Source of the DNA: Syntrophomonadaceae bacterium
GTDB taxonomy: Bacteria > Bacillota > Dethiobacteria > DTU022
Direction of reading: 5' to 3'
NCBI GenBank assembly: GCA_007119615.1
Contig: SKPH01000015.1
Location: forward strand, 1 to 33,431
Length of the DNA: 33,431 bases
Below the pieces are notes generated by a model. It saw only the letters and a program-made list of their open reading frames with translations, ran no database searches and was not told the origin of the DNA. Position numbers and translations under genes: made by a program. Positions within the stretch are counted from its first letter, which is position 1, and every line of letters begins with the position of its first letter. Shown one piece after another: positions 26,387 to 33,431 of the stretch.

Positions 26387-27568
26387 TTAACTTTTCAGGC
26401 TGTTGAAAAATTTCTCCAGGCGCAGGAGCCCTTCTTTCAGGTTTTCCATCGAACAGGCATAGGAAATGCGTATATAGCCTTCAGCTCCGGAACCAAAATC
26501 TATACCGGGGGTAACGGCCACTCCCGCTTCTTCGAGGATACGAAGGGCGAATGAATAGGAATCGCTTGTAAATTCTTTAACATTGGCCATCATGTAAAAC
26601 GCTCCATCAGGCGGTTTAACAGGAGCGATTCCTATAGCCTGCAAGGTTTTATAGAGGTGAAGGCGGCGTTCATTGTACCTGCCAAAGCGTTGTTCGAGCA
26701 CCTCCGGGCTTTCCTGAAGCGCCGCGATCCCCGCCTCCTGGATAAAGGCACAGGCACAGATAAACAGGTTTTGCTGCAGCTTTTGGATGTTTCTGACCAA
26801 CCCCCGGGGGGCGATGAGGTAACCAAGGCGCCATCCGGTCATAATATTCCGTTTTGAAAAACCATTTATAACTACTGCCCGGTCAGTATATTCCAGGATC
26901 GAATGGTCCTTTCCGGTATAGTTTATACCGTGATAGACCTCATCAGAGATTACATACGGTCCTAAATCAGCAAGATCCTGTAACTCTTTTTCGTCTAAAA
27001 CAGCACCGGTCGGATTAGCCGGAGAATTAATCAAAATTCCTTTTACCTCCGGGGAAAGGTGTTTTTTCACCTCTGATGCTTTCAGTCTGAAAGCATCTTC
27101 TTCCCGCACCGGAACCAACAGCGGTTCCGACCCGATGTAACGAACAAAGTTTGGGTAACAGGCATAATAGGGGTTTGACATAATAATCCGGTCGCCGCTG
27201 TTCAGCAGGGTTGAAAAAGCAAGTAGCATAGCCGGAGAAGAACCGGAGGTAACGATAACCTGTTCAGGTTGAACTTCCACCCCGTAATTCCTGTTGTAAT
27301 AAGCCGCAACCTCTTCCCTCAATTCAGGTTTTCCAAGGCTGTGGGTATATCCGGTATCGTTATTATAGATCGCATCTGCAGCTGCCTGTTTAATCGCTTC
27401 AGGAGTTTCACCTCCCGGCTCGCCTACTTCCATATGAATAATAGAGGCGCCCCGGGATTCAAGCAGCTGAGCTTTCTCCAGGATTTCCATAGCCAGAAAA
27501 GGCTTAACCTGCCGGATCCTGTCCGGAAGAATCATTTCTTCTGCCCGCTTCGAATTCTTCAGGTTCAT
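26387..27568 (-). CDS. Class I/II pyridoxal-phosphate aminotransferase
   Basis: IHMEVGEPGGETPEAIKQAA, INSPANPTGAVLDEKEL, ISDEVYHGINY, GFSKRNIMTGWRLGYLIAP. Confidence 0.93.
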   Translation of the reverse strand: MNLKNSKRAEEMILPDRIRQVKPFLAMEILEKAQLLESRGASIIHMEVGEPGGETPEAIKQAAADAIYNNDTGYTHSLGKPELREEVAAYYNRNYGVEVQPEQVIVTSGSSPAMLLAFSTLLNSGDRIIMSNPYYACYPNFVRYIGSEPLLVPVREEDAFRLKASEVKKHLSPEVKGILINSPANPTGAVLDEKELQDLADLGPYVISDEVYHGINYTGKDHSILEYTDRAVVINGFSKRNIMTGWRLGYLIAPRGLVRNIQKLQQNLFICACAFIQEAGIAALQESPEVLEQRFGRYNERRLHLYKTLQAIGIAPVKPPDGAFYMMANVKEFTSDSYSFALRILEEAGVAVTPGIDFGSGAEGYIRISYACSMENLKEGLLRLEKFFNSLKS

Positions 27569-27579
27569 TTAGACCTCCT

Positions 27580-28008
27580 CTAGCTTTTGAGCCTTTCTTC
27601 TTCTTTTTCCCGGATCAGTTCTGCGCAGTATTCAATTATTTCTCTTCGCCTGACAATCCCGATAAAAACACCCTGGTCATCTACAACAGGCACGAAATTT
27701 TGTCCGCTCGCTAAAGACAAAAGGTCTACGATACGCGAATCGATACGCACCGGCTTATTCGTTGAATGGCGGGTTATATCCGCAAGCGTAATTTTTTCCA
27801 TGCTGTTGATATCAAGACCGGAACTATTTTTCAATTTCCAGAGTAGATCGCCTTCAGTAATGGTTCCGGCATAATAGCCATTTTCATCAACCAGAGGAAC
27901 AGCTGCAAAACTGTGACGCTCCATCCGCTCAAGTGCCTGGCGCATGGTTGTTTGAGGTGTTAAACAGACTACTTCCTTTTTTGGAGTCAGGAAAAAAGCT
28001 ACTTTCAT
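27580..28008 (-). CDS. CBS-domain pair protein
   Basis: Two CBS repeats: TTMRQALERMERHSFAAVPLVDENGYYAGTITEGDLL and RIVDLLSLASGQNFVPVVDDQGVFIGIVRRREII. Confidence 0.9.
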   Translation of the reverse strand: MKVAFFLTPKKEVVCLTPQTTMRQALERMERHSFAAVPLVDENGYYAGTITEGDLLWKLKNSSGLDINSMEKITLADITRHSTNKPVRIDSRIVDLLSLASGQNFVPVVDDQGVFIGIVRRREIIEYCAELIREKEEERLKS

Positions 28009-28415
28009 CTGGAATCAAAACCCTTCTTTTCATTGTCAATAATTCCGCCGTTAATAATTTTGAACCCGGCTTTACGGTAAAGTTCGGTCAGTTGTGGTTC
28101 AAACAATACATTTATCGTTTTAATTCGATCAGTTTGTATCCGTTTAATTACAATTTGAAGTAAGTTGAGGGCAATACCTTTTCTGTGATATTTCGGGTGG
28201 ACTACAAGGTTCCGGATAAAAGCGTCATCAACCCCGTCACTGATAACATCTACATAACCGATCAACCTTTTACCGTCATAACATGCTGCATTTGCATAAG
28301 TAGAGCCAATAATTCTTTCAAGTTTCTCTTCCCGTCCTTCCCATCCAACTTCAACTCTCAGAGCAGCAACCGCTCCTGCTTCAAGTTCAGGGTTTTCAAT
28401 ATACCGCAAACGCAC
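28005..28415 (-). CDS. GNAT-family N-acetyltransferase
   Basis: IRNLVVHPKYHRKGIALNLLQIVI ... LFEPQLTELYRKAGFKI. Confidence 0.9.
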   Translation of the reverse strand: MRLRYIENPELEAGAVAALRVEVGWEGREEKLERIIGSTYANAACYDGKRLIGYVDVISDGVDDAFIRNLVVHPKYHRKGIALNLLQIVIKRIQTDRIKTINVLFEPQLTELYRKAGFKIINGGIIDNEKKGFDSR

Positions 28416-28488
28416 TTAATCACCTCACAGCCGCTTTTCCAATAGCTATTATAACATTCTCACAGGAATTTATAAGGCTTTAACTAAT

Positions 28489-28662
28489 TTAATTTTTTCG
28501 GGAATATAAAAAGTAGAGGTAAAGGATAAAACCACCAACGAGGACTGTCAGGATCAGGCTGTAAAGTTCTATCTGAAACCGGCCGGAAGTTAAAATCAGG
28601 TAAGCACCCAGCAAACCAATCATAACCAGGGCACCTATTTGCAATTTATTTTTCAAGGGCAT
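28489..28662 (-). CDS. 57-aa small membrane protein (two predicted TM segments), absent from ORF track
   Basis: MPLKNKLQIGALVMIGLLGAYLILTSGRFQIELYSLILTVLVGGFILYLYFLYSRKN; GGAGG 10 nt before ATG. Confidence 0.65.
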   Translation of the reverse strand: MPLKNKLQIGALVMIGLLGAYLILTSGRFQIELYSLILTVLVGGFILYLYFLYSRKN

Positions 28663-28702
28663 TTGCCGTAACCTCCAGTATGGACTAGTAATTTTAGTAA
28701 TG

Positions 28703-29890
28703 CTAACGGTAGACTTTATCCGCTTCAGAAATAGCTTCTGCTGATGAACAGCTATGTCCCAGTGAATTCAAAGTAACCGCCAGAGATTTAAGCAGCCTTT
28801 CTACGTTGCCGCGCTGTGAGCCGTTACCCATTAATCCGATACGCCATACTTTACCTTTAAACGGGCCTAAACCGCCCCCAATCTCAATCAGGTGTTCGTG
28901 ACGCAACCGGTGCCGTACTTCTGCATCATCTATACCATCCGGGATCGAAACTGAAGTCAGGCTGGGAAGACGATATTCTTCAGGAACAACCGTTTCGACT
29001 CCCAGGCCCTTCAGGCCGTTGACCAGGGCGCTGCTGTGCAGCAAGTGACGGGCAAACCTGTCCTTCAATCCTTCTTCTTTAATTATTGAAAGGGCTTCAT
29101 ACAGGGCATAGATCATATTAACAGGTGCCGTATGATGGTAAAGTCTTTCCTCGCCCCAGTAACGAATTAAAAATGAGAGGTCCAGGTACCAGCTTTGAAC
29201 TTTGTTCTTTCGTTCCCCAAAATATTTCAGAGCTCTGTCTCCAAAAGTTATCGGAGCGAGCCCGGGGGGCGCACCCAGGCATTTCTGATTGCCACTGTAA
29301 ACAATATCCAATTCTCTGCGGTCAACCTCTACCGGAATTCCTCCGAGTGATGTAACTGCATCAACCAAAACCAGCGCACCACAGTTGTGAATAATCTCTA
29401 CCAGTGAATCCAGAGGTTGCAGCACTCCCGTCGAAGTCTCCGCATGGACTAGACCGACCAGCTTCACATCAGGATGCTTTTTGAGCGCTTGCTCCAAAAT
29501 TTCCGGCTCAACAGGCCTGCCCCACGGGGCTTCCACTTCCACGACTTCAGCTCCACAGCGGGAAGCCACATCGGACATTCGCTGTCCGAAAACACCGTTT
29601 ACTCCCACAACTGCCTTCTCGCCGGGTTCCAGCATATTGACCAGGGCCGCCTCCATCCCGGCACTGCCTGTGCCCGATACCGGAAAGGTAATTCGATTCT
29701 CTGTTTCAAAAACGTAACGCAGCAATTCTGTAGTCTGATTCATTAGATCCAGGAATTCAGGATCAAGGTGCCCGAGGGTATGCTGTCCCATTGCTTCCAG
29801 GATCCGGGAATGAACCGGACTGGGACCGGGCCCTAATAGTAAGATTTCCTGGGGTTTTTTAAAGTGCACCAGCGCCACTCTCCTCACCAT
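28703..29890 (-). CDS. Serine-glyoxylate/alanine-glyoxylate-type class V aminotransferase
   Basis: LLLGPGPSPVHSRILEAMGQHTLGHLDPEFLDLM; VHAETSTGVLQPL; VDAVTSLGGIPVEVD; GNQKCLGAPPGLAPITF. Confidence 0.93.
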   Translation of the reverse strand: MVRRVALVHFKKPQEILLLGPGPSPVHSRILEAMGQHTLGHLDPEFLDLMNQTTELLRYVFETENRITFPVSGTGSAGMEAALVNMLEPGEKAVVGVNGVFGQRMSDVASRCGAEVVEVEAPWGRPVEPEILEQALKKHPDVKLVGLVHAETSTGVLQPLDSLVEIIHNCGALVLVDAVTSLGGIPVEVDRRELDIVYSGNQKCLGAPPGLAPITFGDRALKYFGERKNKVQSWYLDLSFLIRYWGEERLYHHTAPVNMIYALYEALSIIKEEGLKDRFARHLLHSSALVNGLKGLGVETVVPEEYRLPSLTSVSIPDGIDDAEVRHRLRHEHLIEIGGGLGPFKGKVWRIGLMGNGSQRGNVERLLKSLAVTLNSLGHSCSSAEAISEADKVYR

Positions 29891-29915
29891 TGTCTTAATT
29901 CATACCAAGAGATAA

Positions 29916-30665
29916 CTAAAATTCTTTCAGTAGATGCAGTAAATCGCCCAGGGTTTTGCTGATATCCTCCCGGATCACTACTTCGGCTCTTTGATCATAG
30001 TCTGTGGGTTGATGGTTAATAATTGATCCTTTATTTGCCAGACGGGGCAGATCCGCTACCGGGTATACTACCAGGCTGCTGCCGACTATGATCATAAAAT
30101 CGCACTCAGCCTGAATTATGTGTTGAAGTTCGAAAAAAAATGACGGCATCGGATCCCCAAAAAGTACCACATCGGGCCTGAGTATACTGTGGCACATTTC
30201 GCAAACCGGAGGGATTCGTTTTAATTCCACTTGCTGCACCAATTCTTCGAAAGGATATTTTTTTTTACACCCCAGGCAGTACCCTGTTCGCAGATGCCCA
30301 TGTACCTCCCAGATGTTTTTCGAGCCGGCCTTTACATGTAATCCATCTATATTCTGGGTTACAAGGCCCTTCAGATACCCGAGCTTTTCAAGCTCTGCGA
30401 GCGCCCGGTGTCCGGGATTTGGTTCGGCGGAAGATATTTTAACAAAACGGCTGAATCCCGCTTCATAAAAGAGGCGGGGATTGTTATGCAGGACATCAAC
30501 AGAAGACACGGCAATCGGGTCGATTTTTTCCCAGAGACCGGTTCCCGGTGAGCGGAAATCAGGAATGCCGCTGGCGGTGCTGATACCGGCCCCGGTTAAA
30601 GCATAGACATTGCGATGTTCTTTTATCAATTCGGCCAGGCGCTCAACTTGTTCCAGGTAATCCAT
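29916..30665 (-). CDS. Sir2-family NAD-dependent protein deacylase
   Basis: ALTGAGISTASGIPDFRSPGTGLW; LVTQNIDGLHVKAGS; ELHGH-like EVHGHLRTGYCLGCKKKY...CEMCHSILRPDVVLFGDPMP. Confidence 0.96.
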   Translation of the reverse strand: MDYLEQVERLAELIKEHRNVYALTGAGISTASGIPDFRSPGTGLWEKIDPIAVSSVDVLHNNPRLFYEAGFSRFVKISSAEPNPGHRALAELEKLGYLKGLVTQNIDGLHVKAGSKNIWEVHGHLRTGYCLGCKKKYPFEELVQQVELKRIPPVCEMCHSILRPDVVLFGDPMPSFFFELQHIIQAECDFMIIVGSSLVVYPVADLPRLANKGSIINHQPTDYDQRAEVVIREDISKTLGDLLHLLKEF

Positions 30666-30787
30666 CCGGCAACCTCCCTGCTTCCCGTTTAATCTTACAA
30701 CCAGGCTGGTGCCTGTTTATTTTTTCTGCCTCTGTATCATGCAGCTGTTGAATATTTTTTATTATAGTCCGCCTTTGATACAAGCCT

Positions 30788-31498
30788 CTAAGTTTTAATT
30801 CCGCTACCCCTGGGACAACAAAGAGAAATTTCAGAGCGGTCTTGCATTTCAGGTTTCTCAACTTTAATAATATCGTAAAAGTCATTCCATTGCGAGTAGG
30901 GAAATCCTTTTTCTTCGCAGAGCTCGGCAAGTCTGTCCCGTGCACAAACATGATCGCCCCAGAAAGCACCGAAGCGATCGTTGCTGCCATCTCCGATATA
31001 GATTACCGAAAATCCTTTCTCCTTTAGCCTTACGACATGCTTTGCTTTACAGTTGCCGCATACCGGGCACACGTGATGAGCATGCGGATTACGTACTTCA
31101 AGGCTGCCGCCCCGGTTTAAAAAAGTGTCATTCCTGTAGATTGTATCTATCTGTTCGAGCAGGCCGAAATGCTTCAAAATCGGCTCGATATAAAACCCGT
31201 AACCATCGCTGGCAACAACAACCGGACGGTTATATTCACGGGCATGTTCGAGAAAGTGTTCGAAACCGGGACGGATTTCAACCCACTCAAATGCTTGTGA
31301 CAACAGTATATCCAGGTTATCGGGCAACAGCTCAGCAGTACGCTGAAGCCACGTCTTAATAGGCATTATTTTTTGCCTGTATTGATAGTTAATCTCTTTA
31401 AAGGCCTCACCGCCCAGGGTGGAGGCCAGTTCGAAAGATATATCTCTGGTCAAGATAGTTCCATCAAAATCTACAAGGTATGCGGTATCGGCAATCAT
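30788..31498 (-). CDS. HAD-superfamily (MtnX-like) phosphatase
   Basis: LVDFDGTILTRDISFEL; VVVASDGYGFYIEPIL; VCPVCGNCKAKHV; IYIGDGSNDRFGA. Confidence 0.85.
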   Translation of the reverse strand: MIADTAYLVDFDGTILTRDISFELASTLGGEAFKEINYQYRQKIMPIKTWLQRTAELLPDNLDILLSQAFEWVEIRPGFEHFLEHAREYNRPVVVASDGYGFYIEPILKHFGLLEQIDTIYRNDTFLNRGGSLEVRNPHAHHVCPVCGNCKAKHVVRLKEKGFSVIYIGDGSNDRFGAFWGDHVCARDRLAELCEEKGFPYSQWNDFYDIIKVEKPEMQDRSEISLCCPRGSGIKT

Positions 31499-31612
31499 AA
31501 GAACCTCCGGGCCATATCGTTGATGTCCGTATAAACTGGTCTCTCAGAATTACGGTTTCCAGGCAAAACAGAATTAGCAATTAGGATTTTTACCATTTTA
31601 GATCATGCCGCT

Positions 31613-32284
31613 TTACCTGAAAAGTTCCGTAACATCCCCGGGTTTATGAGCCAGCATGAGGGCTCCAGCCCCGAGCAGTTCCTCCTCAGATCGGAACCCC
31701 CATAAAGCCCCTACCGGATAGAAACCCCCTTTTACCGCTGTCTGCATATCGGTATCGGTATCACCAAGGTAAACTATTTCCTCCGGTTTAATCTGCATCT
31801 TTTCTGCTATCATCAGGGCGCCAAACGGGTCCGGCTTACGGGGCACGCCCGGTTGAATTCCATATACATCTTCAAATGACCAGCCGGGCAATAGTTTATT
31901 TACGGTCAGGATCGCAAATTCATGCGGTTTGTTGGAGAATACCGCTTTGGGAATCTGTTTTTTTTGAAGAAAATCAAGCATCCCGGAAATGCCGGGGTAA
32001 GGCCTGGTATGATCGGACCACCTTCGGCTGTACTCCTCTTTAACTGCTTTTACAATCTGATCGGTGTCTTTCTTATTTTTAACAGATTGCTCCGGAAAAG
32101 CTCTCTCTACAAGGACGTCAATACCATCACCAACGAAGTAGCGGTATGAATTAACCGGATGCTCATCATAATTTTTTCGCCTGAGGACAGCATTCACAGA
32201 AAGAGCCAGGTCTTCCAGGGTGTCCAACAGGGTACCGTCAAGATCAAATATAATCCCCTTATATTTCAAAGCTTCACTCCTCAC
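31613..32284 (-). CDS. HAD hydrolase, phosphoglycolate phosphatase-like
   Basis: GIIFDLDGTLLDTLEDLALSVNAVL; KAVFSNKPHEFA; PRKPDPFGALMIAEKM; VYLGDTDTDMQTAVKGG. Confidence 0.92.
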   Translation of the reverse strand: MRSEALKYKGIIFDLDGTLLDTLEDLALSVNAVLRRKNYDEHPVNSYRYFVGDGIDVLVERAFPEQSVKNKKDTDQIVKAVKEEYSRRWSDHTRPYPGISGMLDFLQKKQIPKAVFSNKPHEFAILTVNKLLPGWSFEDVYGIQPGVPRKPDPFGALMIAEKMQIKPEEIVYLGDTDTDMQTAVKGGFYPVGALWGFRSEEELLGAGALMLAHKPGDVTELFR

Positions 32285-32287
32285 CGG

Positions 32288-33431
32288 TTAACTCGTTTTG
32301 GTCCAACGGCCGACCAGGGGAAGAACGGATTCGGGGTAATGTTTTCTGAAAATACGGTAATAATAAAGTTCCTCCTTGTTCCTGACCGGGACGGGAGCCT
32401 GCTCGGATTCCCTGGCAAATTCAGAGTCGCTGATCGCCTCTTCCGCTACTGCAGCCAGCATTTCAGATGATCCTGAACCCTGATCGAACTGCTGCTTTTC
32501 GCGCCAGGCCACTTTGGCTCCCAATTCATTCTCAAAAGCACGCCTCAGGATCCACTTGTCAATCGGTTCGTCCTCATCTCGGTCATGCAGTTTCCAATCC
32601 AGGGGAAACTGCTGGACCAATTCAAGCAGCGCCGGCTTCAGGAATGGCACCCTGCAGTCAAGCCCGTGCGCGGAATTCATCCGGTCTACCCGCTGCAAGC
32701 CGGTTTTGCTCAGGTTCTGCAGAAAACCTTCAATCTCTTCGGTGATCTCTTTTTCTGTATCCAGCGTTTTCAAATAACTGTAACCGGCAAAGATCTCGTC
32801 GGAACCCTCGCCGGTCAGCATTACCCGGCGACCGTCCATCGCAGCCTGGCGGGCGGCAATATAATTGGGAATTGATGACCTCACGTATGCACAGTCAAAG
32901 GATTCCAGGTGATAGACAACTTTTGGGAGGACTTCAAGCATTTCGTCCAGATCGTAAGTATAAACATGGGGTACGGATCCGATCCGTTCAGCGATAATTC
33001 TGGCATACTCAATATCTTTGCTGCCCTTAACTCCCACCGTGTGAGTAGAAATCGGCTCGGCCGATATCTCGGAGGCCAGCGCGGCAACAACGCTGCTGTC
33101 CAGCCCGCCGCTCAGGTAAACACCAAGCTTCTCCACGCCGGCAATCCGCTCTTCAACGGCAAGGTACAGAAGGTGACGCATTTTTTCTTCGGCTTCGTCA
33201 AGAGTCAACTCTTTATTTTCGGCAATACGTGGTATCTTGTAATATCTTACCCACCCGTTCGTATCATCCAGGTAGCTTCCGGGGGGAGCCTCTTTAATCG
33301 GAACCTTTAGATCCAGCAGGGCCTTAATCTCCGGAGCAACATAAAGGGTCCCTTCCTTTTTTGCATAGTACAGCGGCTTGACCCCGAACGGATCCCGGGC
33401 AATCAGGTGCTCACCTTCATCACTGAAGTAA
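32288..33431 (-). CDS. asnB: Asparagine synthase (glutamine-hydrolysing), partial; N-terminus off window end
   Basis: Same frame stays open to window edge: YFSDEGEHLIARDPFGVKPLYYAKKEGTLYVAPEIKALL...then GVYLSGGLDSSVVAALASEISAEP, MLTGEGSDEIFAGYSY. Confidence 0.93.
   Translation of the reverse strand, partial: YFSDEGEHLIARDPFGVKPLYYAKKEGTLYVAPEIKALLDLKVPIKEAPPGSYLDDTNGWVRYYKIPRIAENKELTLDEAEEKMRHLLYLAVEERIAGVEKLGVYLSGGLDSSVVAALASEISAEPISTHTVGVKGSKDIEYARIIAERIGSVPHVYTYDLDEMLEVLPKVVYHLESFDCAYVRSSIPNYIAARQAAMDGRRVMLTGEGSDEIFAGYSYLKTLDTEKEITEEIEGFLQNLSKTGLQRVDRMNSAHGLDCRVPFLKPALLELVQQFPLDWKLHDRDEDEPIDKWILRRAFENELGAKVAWREKQQFDQGSGSSEMLAAVAEEAISDSEFARESEQAPVPVRNKEELYYYRIFRKHYPESVLPLVGRWTKTS

Noticed and set aside
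30643-30990. 115-aa minus ORF overlapping the MtnX-like phosphatase
   Set aside because: Different frame of a well-supported CDS; no recognisable domain.
1-33431. CRISPR array, transposon, prophage or tRNA/rRNA genes
   Set aside because: No regularly spaced repeats, transposase/integrase ORFs, or recognisable tRNA/rRNA segments were seen by eye; a formal scan could not be run.

Overview
The window is a gene-dense bacterial chromosomal segment, probably from a Clostridia-like Firmicute (low-confidence inference). Most of it is recognisable housekeeping: iscR-iscS-iscU, a cold-shock protein, acpS, aconitase, an MFS transporter, archaeal-type phosphoglycerate mutase, threonine synthase, SerA, NagB, threonine aldolase, a TPP-riboswitch-controlled ThiXYZ-type operon facing a thiamine pyrophosphokinase, aminotransferases, Sir2, HAD phosphatases and a partial asnB. 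No tRNA, rRNA, CRISPR array or transposon was seen. The most interesting signal is at about 10488-10896 (minus strand), just downstream of a glutaredoxin gene. There, a zinc-ribbon plus ferredoxin:thioredoxin reductase (FTR) catalytic-subunit gene has an in-frame TGA exactly where the family has its second redox-active cysteine (CPC...CPC...C-Y-[TGA]-NFF). The frame continues 7 codons with family-like residues, and a 7-bp hairpin with a G-starting loop (GGAGTGA-GTT-TCACTCC) sits 18-34 nt downstream, in bacterial-SECIS position. I read this as a candidate selenocysteine-containing FTR paired with a glutaredoxin; the ORF track truncates it. Secondary items are a 4-hydroxybutyryl-CoA-dehydratase-like/M20/DUF1989/cyclophilin-like operon of unknown pathway, a wHTH-nucleotidyltransferase/left-handed-beta-helix/NagB unit, a divergent DapF-like isomerase, a 13-bp perfect inverted repeat in the 3' end of thrC, and frequent TTG starts. 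All assignments were made by eye from sequence motifs; no database search was run.
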